Assembly (NCBI GenBank): GCA_028641055.1
Contig: JAPCYS010000849.1
Coordinates: 682,001 to 746,000 of the forward strand
Source of the DNA: Alopecurus myosuroides
Taxonomy: Eukaryota; Streptophyta; Magnoliopsida; Poales; Poaceae
Reading direction: 5' to 3'
DNA: 64,000 bases
The position numbers and the translations under genes are program-made. Below, piece by piece: positions 21,960 through 34,310 of the stretch (position 1 is the stretch's first letter; each line of letters begins with the position of its first letter). The notes under the pieces were generated by a model. The model saw only the letters and a program-made list of their open reading frames with translations, was not told the origin of the DNA and ran no database searches.

Positions 21960-24950
21960 CCAAATGAAGTGAGGTTCTTGGAAACTTTATTCTCGACCGA
22001 AATTGCCCGAAAATGGCTACGACATAAGATTGGTAAGCAACTTGAGAATGGAATCGGCTTTTTGAGATCCCAAACGTGCAATGTTGTTGAAATGAAGTGA
22101 GGTTCTTGGAATGCACCATGTTTTCAACTTTGGGCATGGGAAACAACAAGTTGGCCAAGGAAATCCACATTTTCGGCCAGGGGTAACATGGTGCAATGTT
22201 GTATGTGCAGTGAGTCTGAGGGAATAAGGTGGAAGGATGCCATGTATCGAGGCTGGCATGCAAGGGAGAAGCGGCAAGAATCGTCCCGGTTAACGTCCGG
22301 TGGTTCGACGGCACCCAACGCAACGGCGGCACCATACAAGTCCTGCAATGGGTTCAAACGTTTTGTGTGGGGCCACATGGCCAAGTGTGACTTACATTCT
22401 CATCTCTACAGTTTTCCAAGCATCCTAGGTGGCAGGAAACTTTATTCTCGACCGAAAGTGCCCGAAAATGGCTACGACATAAGATTGGTAAGCAACTTGA
22501 GAATGGAACTGGCTTTTTGAGATCCCAACCGTGCAATGTTGTTGAAATGAAGTGAGGTTCTTGGAATGCACCATGTTTTCAACTTTGGTCATGGGAAACA
22601 ACAAGTTGGCCAAGGAAATCAACGTTTTCGGCCGTTTCTTTTGCGTCGGAAGGCAATAAACTAGTTCACGCATCACCCACTAGCAGTCATGGCCAGGGGT
22701 CACAAGGTGCAATGTTGTATGGGCAATGAGTCTGAGGGAGTGGGGTGGAAGGATGCCATGTATCGAGGCTGCCATGCAAGGGAGAAGCGGCGAGAATCGT
22801 CCCGGTTAACGTACGGTTGTTCAACGACACCCAACGCAACGGCGGCACCATACAAGTCCCGCAATGGGTTAAAACATTTTGTGTGGAGCCACATGGCCAA
22901 GTGTGACTTACATTCTCATCTCTATAGTTTTCCAGGCATCCTAGGTGGCAGCAAACTTTATTCTCGACCGAAAGTGCCCGAAAATGGCTACGACATAAGA
23001 TTGGTAAGCAACTTGAGAATAGAACCGGCTTTTTGAGATCCCAAACGTGCAATGTTTTTGAAATGAAGTGAGGTTCTTGGAATGCACCATGTTTTCAACA
23101 TTGGGCATGGGAAACAACAAGTTGGCCAAGGAAATCCATGTTTTCGGCCGTTTCTTTTGCGTTGGAAGGCAATAAACTAGTTCACACATCACCCACTAGC
23201 AGTCATGTCCAGGGGTAACATGGTGCAATGTTGTATGTGAAGTAAGTCTGAGGGAGTGGGGTGGAAGGATGCCATGTATCGAGGCTGGCATGCAAGGGAG
23301 AAGCGGCGAGAATCGTCCCGGTTAACGTCTGTTGGTTCGACGACACCCAACGCAATGGCGACACCATACAAGTCCTGCAATGGGTTCAAACATTTTGTGT
23401 GGGGCCACATGGCCAAGTGTGACATACATTCTCATCTCTACAGTTTTCCAGGCATCCTAGGTGGCAGGAAACTTTATTCTCGACCGAAAGTGCCCAAAAA
23501 TGGCTACGACATAAGATTGGTAAGCAACTTGAGAATGGAACCGGATTTTTGAGATCCCAAACGTGCAATTTTGTTGAAATGAAGTGAGGTTCTTGGAATG
23601 CACCATGTTTTCAACTTTGGGCATGGGAAACAACAAGCTGGCAAGGAAATCCACGTTTTCGGCCGTTTCTTTTGCGTTGGAAGGCAATAAACAAGTTCAC
23701 GCATCACCCACTAGCAGTCATGGCCAAGGGTAACAAGGTGAAATGTTGTATGTGCAGTGAGTCCGAGGGAGTGGGGTGGAAGGATGCCATGTATCGAGGT
23801 TGGCATGCAAGGGAGAAGCGGCGAGAATCGTCCCGGTTAAGTCCGGTGGTTCGACGGCACCCAACGCAACGGCAGCACCATACAAGTCCTTTAATGGGTT
23901 CAAACATTTTGTGTGGGGCCACATGGCCAAGTGTGACTTATATTTTCATCTCTATAGTTTTCCAGGCATCCTAGGTGGCAGCAAACTTTATTCTTGACCG
24001 AAAGTGCCCGAAAATGGCTACGACATAAGATTGGTAAGCAACTTGAGAATGGAACCGGCTTTTTGAGATCCCAAACGTGCAATGTTGTTGAAATGAAGTG
24101 AGGTTCTTGTAATGCACCATGTTTTCAACTTTGGGCATGGGAAACAACAATTTGGTCAATGAAATCCACGTTTTCGGCCGTTTCTTTTGCGTTGGAAGGC
24201 AATAAACTAGTTCACGCATCACCCACTAGCAGTCATGGCCAGGGGTAACAAGGTGCAATGTTGTATGTGCAGTGAGTCTGAGGGAGTGGGGTGGAAGGAT
24301 GCCATGTATCGAGGCTGGCATGCAAGGGAGAAGCGGCGAGAATCGTCCCGGTTAACGTCCGGTGGTTCGACGGCACCCAACGCAACGGCGACACCATACA
24401 AGTCCTGCAATGGGTTCAAACATTTTGTGTGGGGCCACATGGCCAAGTGTGACTTACATTCTCATCTCTACAGTTTTCCAGGCATCCTAGGTGGCAGAAA
24501 ACTTTATTCTCGGCCGAAAGTGCCCGAAAATGGCTACGACATAAGATTAGTAAGAAATTTGAGAATGGAACCAGCTTTTTGAGATCCCAAAAATGGAATG
24601 TTGTTGAAATGAAGTGAGTTTCTTGGAATGCACCATGTTTTCAACTTTGGGAATGGGAAACAACAAGTTGGCCAAGGAAATCCACGTTTTCGGCCGTTTC
24701 TTTTGCGTTGGAAGGCAATAAACTAGTTCAGGCATCACCCACTAGCAGTCATGGCCAGAGGTAACAAGGTGCAATGTTGTATGTGCAGTGAGTCTGAGGG
24801 ACTGGGGTGGAACGATGCCATGTATCAAGGCTGGCATGCAAGCGAGAAGCGGCGAGAATCGTCCGGGTTAACGTTCGGTGGTTCGACGACACCCAACGCA
24901 ACAACGGCACCATATAAGTCCTGCAATGTGTTCAAACATTTTGTGTGGGG
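21960..24950. repeat. Tandem array, 515-516 bp unit, about six copies
   Basis: The string GTGCAATGTTGTATGTGCAG or its variants starts at 22191, 22707, 23223, 23738, 24253 and 24769, giving steps of 516, 516, 515, 515 and 516. Units are highly similar. The first is partly deleted (about 70 bp missing near 22178) and the last is cut off at about 24949. Each unit can encode a plus-strand frame of about 115 codons with a CCMCSESEG motif and an overlapping minus-strand frame, but several copies are broken by shifts and stops. It looks like a short satellite array, not a gene family. Confidence 0.9.
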
Positions 24951-25312
24951 GGGCACCATAAACTTTTGGTCCACTTTATTGACGAAGAGGGCGGCACGGT
25001 ATTAGTCGAAGTAGATGTACAACATCGAAGTCGCGTAGGAGACGCTCCCCAAAAACCTAATCACCCCTGTCCCATATAGGATCTGGAGAGGCGGGGTTTC
25101 AGAGGTCTGCTCTCCCGTCGGAGAACGGTCAATTCAATTGGCGTTTACTACAGCCGTTACCATGTGATAAATGCGCCATTTTACTGCGCGCGGTTATTAC
25201 ACGCGATCAATACGGCTGTTTACCAAAATAATTGGGCATGGAATACTTTTCTACCAACATTTCTAAAAGTGAACACACCATTGGTCTGATAGCCATTAAT
25301 TACAAAAAGTAG
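24951..25312. other. Spacer with decayed repeat fragments; no gene seen
   Basis: This contains CCCCAAAAACCTAATC followed by GGCGGGGTTTCAGAGG, and an alternating ACGCG-rich stretch near 25175-25215. No coding signal is seen. Confidence 0.3.
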
Positions 25313-28300
25313 TTGAAAGCTTCTCTGGCTGCTCCATGGCGTGGCGTAGGACGAAGATCAAGAGGGCAGTGGAGAAACAGAGGAGAAAGCAGGGGAGGGG
25401 AGGGGAGACGACTCGGTGGCAGTTCAGATAGGCACCGTAAAAATGGCAACTGCCCCGCGGAAATGTACCCACCTTTTGTGGTAACAGACTTACAGGTGGG
25501 CCCCAGTGCTATAGATGCCATCTTCCTCTTGTATTGTCACGTCAAGTTCGCGCTCCTCCTCTTTGTGTACCTACGAATATTTACTCCCAGAAAACCCTTT
25601 TTCCGCAGTTCACCGAGACCACCGCCGCCGCCGCCATCCATCTCTCGACCTCGCCGCTCCTCAATCAACATCCCTCTCTGGGCCGCCGCATTCTCTCAAC
25701 CGCCGTCATCGCCCGTCTCATCATCGCGCTGTAGATTGACCCACGACGCGTCGATTCACCACGGATCCATCGCTGGCGACACTCAGGTTAGTACTTCTTC
25801 TCTTCTGGATGCGATTGCAGAACGATTTCAGTTCAAACACTAATTTTGTTCAAGTTCACCAATGTCCTACTTGTCTAGACAGGAAATAAATGTGAAATCT
25901 TGTGCTAGATATAGATGGTAGCACGTATTTATGTTCGATGTCATTCATGATTGATTTGTCTGTTACACGTTTATTACTCAAGTAGATGGTACTTACATGC
26001 ATCTGATTGAGATGTTGCACTCTACCTTCATGCATTTTTGATAGTTCCAGGTGCCCAATTGATGTTGGTAGTTGTTGTTGTGTGTGCCTTTTTCTAGGTA
26101 GGTAATTTGTGATGTTGAAAGTAAGACCTCTGGTACTCACACTGGCCTTTCTAGGACCAGTAGCTATTTTTAGTAATTTCCCTTTTTACTCTTCAGCAGT
26201 ACAGTTGACTTGACCCCTTTTTAGGTTCAGTAGCTATTTTTAGTAATTTTCATTTTTACTCTTTAGCAGGACAATTGATGTGAGCCCTTTTTTTAGGACC
26301 AGAAGCTATTTCAATTAATTTCCCTTTAATGTCTAAAGCAGTTCAATTGATTGTCGGCACACCATTTCCTTGTCATACTAGTATATTTTCTTTTCTGAAT
26401 TAGGCTGTTCTTCACATCATCCCCTGCGACACCAGTGCTTGCTTCCTTAGGAAGTATATGGTCTGAACGACGGTACGATTATGCTATGTATAGATACAAA
26501 TGACACTAGAATGACTAATTTAGTTCGCTGTGAACCTTGATCAATTGATTTTCTCCGTTATTAATTGAAGTTCCGTACTTCCATGAAATTCTTGAATGCA
26601 TATCAAATTTAAATTGCACTTGTATGAATTCTCTGAACCTTGATGCTGCTAGACTGCATTTAGTCCTAAATTTCTAGTGAACCTTCATGTTTCTTAACCT
26701 CTGCTGTTTTGGCACGTCTGCTAAATGTAACCGAAGTCAACGTTTTTGTACGATCAACATGCGGGTTTGCATATGATGGACTGCGAGTTCCTCTCTTACG
26801 TAGATGATGCTTCATCGGACAAACATATATTGTACTCAGTTTAGGTGTCATTTTAGTCAGATAGGTGTAATGATGTTCATGGATTGCTCTATCCTCTGCT
26901 GCAGTCACTGCCTAAGAAGTTCGCAGACTTGCTGGGGGACCGTAAACCCCGTGCACTGAAGCTGCTTGAGGTCGGCCATCGGCGTAGCACCACGTGGGAC
27001 GTTGATGTGTGGTTGGACAACACTGGCCGCATGTTCGTCAAGCGCGGCTGGGAGTGTTTCGCCCGGACGTACAAACTGCAGAGAGGCTTTATTCTGATCT
27101 GCGCGGCTGGGAGTGTTTAGCCCGGACGTACAAACTGCAGAGAGGCTTTATTCTGATCTGCAGTGACGACGGCCGCAATGTCATCACAGTAAAGATGTTC
27201 GACCTGAGCAGTTGTCGCATGCAATACAACGCGACATTCAGTACATGCACTCTATCACCAAAAGGTCAGTTCTCGATTATGTAGCCGGAAATTGAGCTGC
27301 ATTTGTTTTATACGATGAACAGAGGGATCTGTTAAGATGGAGTTGGCATACTTTGAGTTCTACTCCATCGTAGAAGACGCTACATCGGACAAAATGGTAC
27401 GCTTCATCGACCCACACCACCACTTCAGTTATTTAGTCCGACAGAGTGTCTGAGCTATGAGCCTGTAGCTAGTTAAATTTGTGAATCAAATTAAGGTCTA
27501 GTAGATGGGTTGTAGTATCTCAAGTGCTCTTCGTGAATATGTTCACCCGATATGGTAAATTTCAGCTCCCATTAAAAGTTTTCTTTTCGAAATAATGTGC
27601 CAAACACCCTGATTGCTCAATTTTGATTTTGTAGAACTGATTACTCGGTACTACTTGTTTATATTTTTTATAGTACTCATCCATCATCAAACAGTAACCT
27701 TATTTGTTGTAAGCCCTCTTTTTCCATCTATTTAACTTTCATATTGTTGCAGATGCTGCCTAAGAAGTTTATGGAGTTGCTGAAGGGCAGTGAACCACGT
27801 GAACTGAAGCTGCGTGAGGCGGACGATCCGAGTAACAACAAGTGGGACATGGATGTGCTGTTCGATGCAGCTGGCCGCATTTTCCTCGGGCGCGGCTGGG
27901 ACCAGTTCGCCCAATATTACTTCCTGCAGCCCGGCAGTTTCCTCCTCTTCAGTTTCGACGGCGACGCTTTTCTCACCGTCAAGGTGTTCAAGCTAGACAT
28001 GTGCCGCAGGCACTACTTGTACGACCACGATGCTAGTTCAAGCAATGAAACTGGCCCAGATCCCAGGACTTATGAGGAGTGACCCATTCGACTCTTCTAT
28101 CATTGTCTCCCAGAGAGCTGATCTTGATGACGATGAGAAGGACCACGTCCGTGAGCTTCTACCCCAAAAGATGAGTACATTGGAGTGCCATACGTGACTC
28201 GTTTGACGAGGACAAATGTGGCCAGATATGAGATAGTACGTATGGTGCCAATGCTATTTTTTTTTCAACACAATTTATGCTTACAACATGTGCCTTAGTA

Positions 28301-28611
28301 TGACCTACTTCTTTTTGTCTTTCATCCACACGTTCAAAATTCAGAAACTACCCCAGTCCGTAGCGGACAGTGCTCGCATTCCATCTTCAGGCCATGCTGG
28401 GCTATGCCTCGGATCATCAGAGGCATTCACCACCGCTCCACACAACACGGACATGGACGGCCACATTATGTTTGGCAGGAATGCATGGCGGGAGTTTCCT
28501 GAAGGAAATCATTTAAATGAAAAGTAATCTCTTCTCATTACACTTAGGAGCACCCGTAACCGCCACTTGGACGTGAAGATTGTGATGCGGGCGATGTCGC
28601 CCTGGTTGTAG
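25313..28611 (+). pseudogene. B3-domain (REM-type) gene copy 3, broken
   Basis: A GC-rich leader ends at a donor near 25787. Exon 2 (26905-27264) encodes a B3 domain (SLPKKFADLLGDRKPRALKL, MFVKRGWECFARTYKLQRGF). Exon 3 (27753-28082) encodes another (LPKKFMELLKGSEPRELKL, GRGWDQFAQYYFLQPGSFLL, VKVFKLDMCRRHY). Exon 4 (28345-28523) starts a further one (DGHIMFGRNAWREF), and its tail resumes at 28548. B3 domains bind DNA in the major groove. Exon 2 is spoiled by a 59 bp tandem duplication; exon 3 meets a TGA and then continues in another frame (DPFDSSIIV); and exon 4 is disrupted near 28524. This copy is the strongest evidence that the other two relics are also B3 genes. Confidence 0.78.
27042..27159 (+). 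repeat. 59 bp tandem duplication inside the B3 exon
   Basis: GCGCGGCTGGGAGTGTTT begins at 27042 and again at 27101, and the 59 bp units are nearly identical. Since 59 is not a multiple of three, the duplication shifts the frame and leads to the stop at 27118-27120. Confidence 0.92.
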
Positions 28612-29291
28612 TACGTACTCTGCCAACCAGGACATTCTCATCAGATCATGAACAAATGGATGTCTGTAATTATCGTAGTGCTAACAGTGATGTGCTTGAG
28701 TACATTGATCACCAAAACCCTCTGATGTCTGCATCTGCAATGAAGATTAGTTGTCTTCTTTATTTTTTCAGTGGCAATTTGAAGTTTGCAGAAATTAACA
28801 AGGCGGCAACAACTATTCAGATGCATGCAATAATTGTTCAGTGACATTACATGACTCATGTGAGACTTCCACATGTTTTCAACCCTACTTTGTAGGCTAT
28901 AGGGAATAAATCCCATCAGTTTTCCCTCAATCCTGATCATTTTTATGTCATTGGCGCCTAGTTAAGAGCCTGACACCTAGAAACTCAATGCAAAATATGC
29001 CTTCTAGGCAGCCGGCGCTTGCATGCATTGTTTAACTGCTCAATTAGCGCCAAGGCGTTGTGGTTGCTCTAATACGATGTCTACCAAAAAAAATTAAAAG
29101 CTCCCGCTAAAACGCCTAGTCTCTACGAAATTTTTTGTTCCCACCAAAAAAGAAAAGCAGCCTTTTTAAATTTCCTGCTAAAGTCTATTGATAACTGCAC
29201 TTCTGCCCGTCTTGTTTCGCGATTGCATAATCTACGGCCCGCCTTGTTTCAATTGGATCTGATCGCCCTCATCGTGTTCACAGCGCGCGAC
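28612..29291. other. B3 3' flank and intergenic DNA; no gene seen
   Basis: AT-rich, with no convincing open frame. The part at 28960-29170 repeats the words GGCGCCTAG and GCGCCAAGGCG and may be a decayed MITE, but clean termini were not found. Confidence 0.3.
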
Positions 29292-30020
29292 ATGTCGACG
29301 TCACCACCGGACTCTATGGAACGCCAAATCTCTCAGGTTATTCCTTTCTAATCTGCTTCTCGTCCGTCTCCGTGATCTCGCCGTTTCTTATATGGTCTCG
29401 ATATTGGTTGTTATTATATGTTCTTCTCTGTGTTATTCTCTGTTCTTCCTCTGCTCGAAGCGTAAATCCGTGTATGAACACCTAGTCGATCATAGGTGTA
29501 TCTGAGTTATGTGTGATTTGAGTTTGCCGTGCTGTGCTGAATCGTATTGATGATGGGAGACTCGTTATCCATGTTAATAATGCCATGTAACTATTCTTTT
29601 ATTTCAGATTCTCTAACTGACTGATTATTTGGGTTCTCATTTTTTTCCTTCTATCTAACTGTAGACGACCGAGGCCATTTGGAAAGTTAGCCTGTTCTAC
29701 GAAGATGAGGATAAAAACAAGAAAGTTCTGGAAGCAAAAATGGACGCGAATGACATCTGCTATATGAATTTTATCAATATGATTGAAAGAGTTGGTTTCA
29801 ATGGCGCGCATCATTACCTCTACTCAGGCTAAATAATGGCAGTGGCAGAGGAAAACTTGTTCCCATCGAGCATGTAAGTGATGTGGAGCCATTGGTATGC
29901 AGGCACATTAATGATAAGAAGATCAACATGTGTGTGTTAGGGAGAAGGTCAGCGTTGATGTTGCAACACAAGGGTCTCTGCTTGATGATGAAAGTGGATC
30001 CACCAGAAACAAGCGACTGA
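29292..30020 (+). pseudogene. PB1-like N-terminal gene fragment, frameshifted
   Basis: Exon 1 (29292-29336) starts with ATG and ends at CAG|GTTATT. Exon 2 starts at 29665 after CTGTAG in phase 0 and encodes KVSLFYEDEDKNKKVLEAKM and a region ending in a Phe/Tyr-rich tail. It stops at 29830-29832, but a shifted frame continues to 30020 (RGKLVPIEHVSDVEP, DKKINMCVLGRRS). The pattern is like the PB1-like N-terminus found in plant MuDR-type or transposon-linked proteins. I cannot name the parent gene. It is a truncated relic just upstream of a hAT relic. Confidence 0.4.
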
Positions 30021-30137
30021 TCACTCTCACAGGTTATACTTTCATCCCAAATCTCCAACGTGCAACTCCTTCAATACAGACTTTAATAAAAAAAATCCCG
30101 GTAACATTTTCATGCTTTCCTTGCCTAATCCACAATT

Positions 30138-31191
30138 TTGATAAACATGCAGTTAGGGATGCAACCAATGGGCAACAAGCTTCAAACGAAACAGAAGATA
30201 CAAATTTCTCGTTTACCAAATGCTGTTCGCCTAGTATCCTCAACAAAGGAGTGTCTTCAAGAGCTAATATCAGATGATGGGTACCAAAAATTTATTGACA
30301 TGGTTATTGAATTTTGTGTCAATCACTCCATTGAAATTCCTGACTTTCGGGAATCATACATTCTGCGTGGTGGTCGTGCACGTCATCAGCTTGATAAGCT
30401 TACCAAGGAGCATTACTTTCGAGTGGAAATTTTTCGTGCAACATTGGACACTCAACTATTTGAAATAAATCGAAGGTTTAATGAGAAGGTAATGGATCTT
30501 CTATCTACTAGTGCTACTCTGATTCCTAGAAATAAATTCAAAGGGTTCAAAGCTGGTGATATTTGTGAGATGGTGAAGAAGTACTATCCAGCTGATTTCC
30601 CCCAAGATATCTATGGACTACAACAACAACTAAAACATTTTGTTTCGGATGCTTCCAAAGATGAAGAGTTGAAGAATATATCAACCTTGATTGATCTTTG
30701 TCGATGCCTTGTGGAGACGGGAAGACATACTATTTACAATTTGATTGAAAGGTTACTTCGCTTGCTCATTACCCTTCCGGTTTCTACGGCGAGTGCTGAA
30801 CGTGCATTTTCTGGCATGAAGATTATTAAAACAAGGTTGCGTAATAAGATGGAAGATGGCTATCTTGCGAACAACTTGTTAGTTCATATAGAGAGTGGTA
30901 TTTTGGAGAAATACAGCTATGATGACATCATTGCAGATTTTAGCAAGATCAAGGATCGGAGTGCTGATTTGTAGTATGCAACTCCATGCCTACACCTCCG
31001 ATGTGTAGGTTCTTTTCGTATAGCTTCTCATGTCTAGTAGTAATTATATATATATGTACGTATCTTCTGGTCTCATAACCAAATCAGAGTAATAAACTAA
31101 TGACTAATATGAAGTGCGATGGTTTAGAGCATTTTTTTGTGCTTTTTTGTAGCTTGGCCCGCCCAACATTTTTTCTCGAGCTCCGCCACTG
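30138..31191 (+). mobile_element. hAT-type element relic, C-terminal transposase and right end
   Basis: A 278-codon frame (30138-30974) encodes the C-terminal part of a TTF/ZMYM-like hAT transposase. The hAT dimerisation motif LPVSTASAERAFSGMKIIKT is followed by a conserved LRNKMEDGYLANNLLVHIE pattern. The zinc finger and most of the catalytic domain are missing. Downstream, CTCCGCCACTG ending at 31191 looks like the inverted terminal repeat CAGTGGCGGAG of grass hAT elements. No matching left end was found, so the left side is deleted. The protein would act in element excision; this copy cannot. Confidence 0.78.
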
Positions 31192-31469
31192 CACACGGAA
31201 GGTATTTTTTTTTCCATTGCTGCCACTACGTACCAAAACTAGTGTACACGTACATACTTAATTCCATCCAACTTTTTTTTTGTTTTTTCCATGCTGCACG
31301 AAAATCAAAGCATACTTACCATTACTGTCATATTTTTTTCCTTGCTTTTGCTGTCCTGGTCGTACACTACATCCAGGTTCTGCTTCCGCACCAGAACAGG
31401 ATCAAATTCCACGCGCAGCCTGGTCTTCCTTTCCATCTTTTTAACTTTCCATCGCTAGCTCTGGTCGTT

Positions 31470-32162
31470 CGAAACGGCTATGCGCGATAGCGAAAAGACG
31501 CGACCATCGATCTTCCTCCTCGACTCGCCCACACACGACAACACGCCAACTCGCCAATCCAATACTTTCCAGCAAAAATTAATCTGCCAATCTTTACAAA
31601 TCTGCAGATCGATATTCAACTGGACGAACACTCTCGCGGTGATCAACCTGGCGCTCTGATACCACATGATGTAAACGTTTGCCCGATCTTTCACCGCAAG
31701 AACCACCGAGATAACTATTCTCCCAATCACGTGAGCGATACACGTAACCTGAAGAACATGGATAGATTTAGGCGAGAAACGCACGAACCCTCTTGGCATA
31801 TCCAAGAACACTCGCATCTTTATTTCACGCCAAGCTAGACAACTCTAGGCAGATCCAAGAGCCCCCTAGCCACGAACGAACCCTCTTGGCATATCCAAGA
31901 ACACTCGCACCTTTATTTGCAAAGATAACTGACGAACGTCCGAGACGCCGCCTACACGCCGATCCCCTAGGGACGGTGGTAACCTGGAACTTTTAGTTCT
32001 ACATAATTTTCAACCTCCCTAAAACCCTAGGCCTTGGCTCTCTTTATATAAGAGGCCAACCCCTAGTCGGTTGGACAAAGCCAAACCAAAACTAACTCGA
32101 ACCTAAACCTAGTTGGACTCAAACTGGATACAAACCGGCCCATTTAGAAGGCTCGGCCAACA
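31470..32162 (-). mobile_element. Remnant of an LTR retrotransposon: 5' LTR, primer site, leader
   Basis: Minus-strand orientation. The LTR is 32162-31667 (496 bp, TGTTGGCC to ACATCA), followed by two bases and the tRNA-iMet primer site at 31664-31653 (complement reads TGGTATCAGAGC). About 180 bp of leader follows and then the element is cut off. A TATA-like TATATAAAGAG lies in the LTR (complement near 32040-32052). Inside the LTR a segment of about 45 bp (GAACCCTCTTGGCATATCCA) is repeated at 31785 and 31878. No coding region remains, so Copia or gypsy cannot be decided. Confidence 0.75.
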
Positions 32163-32213
32163 CATGCGGCTCGCAGGCCTTAGACATTATACATCGTAGT
32201 TTATTGTCCTAGC

Positions 32214-33449
32214 GTGCTAACCAGTAGATGCCCGTATCACATATATAATTTGGAAGATACACCAGAAACATCCGAAAAAATTCTTAAAATTGCAAAAGAG
32301 CGATACAGAGGCTGGCGAGGAAATCTAAGCAGCACTTACAAGGCATACAAAACAGATGATGCCACAAGGCCAGTTAAACCAGAAGATTTACAACCGGAAG
32401 AGTGGGAATGGCTGATCGAGTACTTTGGCACTGATCCGAAATTCCGGGTTATTTCTATGCTCACTGTTTGTGAATTTTGTACTATCATGAAATGGTTTGT
32501 GTGATAAGTTTTTTATATAACTGAATGAGCAGGAACTCAGCCAAAAGAACACGGATAACCGTACGCAACTGAAGACAAAACACAGAGCAGGATCAAAATC
32601 CTACTCTCAACTCAGTTTTGAGAATGTATGGGCCTAGTCACTATGCATGCTTCGGTGCTCACTGTTCTTTAATGTTTATAGCATCTAATTGTTGCACTAC
32701 TTGTAGAGGAATTCAGAAACTGGAGAAGAGCCAAACTGTATTGCTCTATGGAAACTCACCCACACAAAGAATGAAACATGGACTACCAAAGAGTCGAAGT
32801 ACGTTTACGTGAGTATACTGACTTAGAAGCTACTCTAAACATATTTACTGTTCTCCATCATGGATGTTTCTTCATCTGATTTGAGAGTTTTTTTCGTAAT
32901 CAGGACACAACATGTAAAGAGATTGAAAGCAGATCAAAGGAAACTGGTTTTCCAGTTTCAGCAGAACAAAGAATCAATATTTTCCATAAAGCTTATAAAG
33001 AAATTGTTGATTGCAAGTCATCGCAGCCTCGTGGGTTCGGATACATGGCCAAGCTACAAAGTAGTTCTCAAAGGTTTAAGTTGCAGGTTGAGAAGCAAGC
33101 TCGTGCTACGGAAGAGGACCAAAAAGTAAACTCACAGCTCACCCAGCAGGTCACTAGTTTAGAACAGAAGTTACTAGCTGAACATGCAAGCATGGAAGAG
33201 AAGATTAATTTAGAGCGTGCTGAGAGAGAAAATCTTGAGGAGAGGTTATTGGAAGAGCGTGCTGAAAGGAAAAAAAATGATGGAGTTGGGGAGAAACTCA
33301 AGAGAAGAATTTGAAAAAAAACATGCATGCACAGTTTAAGTGTTTAACGCACAGTTTCAGTCAAAGTTTGAAGAGTTCGCCGCACATATGAAAAAAACAG
33401 AAGATGATTACACTTCAGGTGATGATAGTCATACACTTGCAAACTCGTA
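32214..33449 (+). pseudogene. CACTA second gene, Ptta/En/Spm family, four exons
   Basis: Four exons join in phase 0: to 32447, 32533-32625, 32707-32808 and 32904-33314, all with GT-AG introns. The protein shows the Ptta/En/Spm pattern: ERYRGWRGNLSSTYKAYKTD, LQPEEWEWLIEYFGTD, HRAGSKSYSQLSFE, CIALWKLTHTK and CKSSQPRGFGYMAK, followed by a long Glu/Arg-rich coiled coil. These proteins are the accessory DNA-binding partners of TNP2. The frame stops at 33312-33314, but the coiled coil resumes in another frame (FQSKFEEFAAHMKK, to about 33449), with a further exon-like piece at 33500-33600. A frameshift near 33314 therefore truncated it. The 5' end is uncertain because an LTR remnant lies just upstream. 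Confidence 0.8.
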
Positions 33450-34310
33450 AGAATTAACTGTTTACTTGCGTTGCTAACAATGCACTTTTTTTTTCCAGAC
33501 GTTTAAGAAGTCAAACCAGCAAACATCACTTGGAAACAGCCCTGCTAAGAAAATAATTCCTCCGCGCAGCACGTTACACACTCATCAAATGTATAAACAT
33601 GTTGTAAGTCACAAACTTGTACAATTCGGTACTAGTACATTCTGTTTTTGCTTCACCCACACTATAGCGTTGCTGCACCCACCTTATAGCCTTGCTGCAC
33701 CTTATGTTTCACTATGGGTTGTGGCTTCGTTGAGTTACAACAACTGTTTTTGCTTCATCCACACTATAGTCTGCTGCTTCTTATGTTTCAGCATGTGTTG
33801 TTGCTGACTAGACTCACAACTTAATCAAACAATAGATATGTGCTATCTAGGGACATGAACTTAATTTTTTTTACTGTTGATTGCAGGAAGGCAATCACAC
33901 TTCAGATGAAAAAATATAGCTGCACTGGATGCTACATCACGTTCCTACGATATATTTCAGTTTGATTTGATCCATATTATATGAGAATTTTGATTTGTAT
34001 GTATTATAAACAGCTATGAGAACTATGATTTGTGTAAATAAACATATTTTACGTACGGTTTTGAATATTTTAATTCAATACCCATATTTTTGTCTCCTTT
34101 TTTTATATTTTTTCCCTTTAACGTGGCAATAGGTAATTACCACGATAAATGTAGTGTTGCGTGAAGCCTTAGTCGCCACAACTACGTGTTTTGTTGAAAT
34201 AGACTTTCACCACCCTCAGTGGAGAGATCGTCGCAATATTTTTTCTCCACTAAGAATTTGGCCATTGCGATAGCTAATTCGCGCCACCAAACTAAACTTT
34301 GTTGCAATAG

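Noticed and set aside
21869..23192. Minus-strand frames of 70-146 codons
   Set aside because: They are the reverse frames of the 515 bp tandem repeat, differ from copy to copy, and overlap plus-strand frames. No sign of protein selection.
21960..24950. CRISPR array
   Set aside because: Units are 515 bp with no unique spacers, and the window is plant nuclear DNA.
28524..28547. Intron between B3 exon 4 and its tail
   Set aside because: GT and AG are present, but 24 nt is far too short for a plant intron; a disruption is more likely.
29838..29849. CAGTGGCAGAGG as the left end of the hAT relic
   Set aside because: It lies inside the PB1-like coding frame, and the 8 bp flanks do not match those at 31191.
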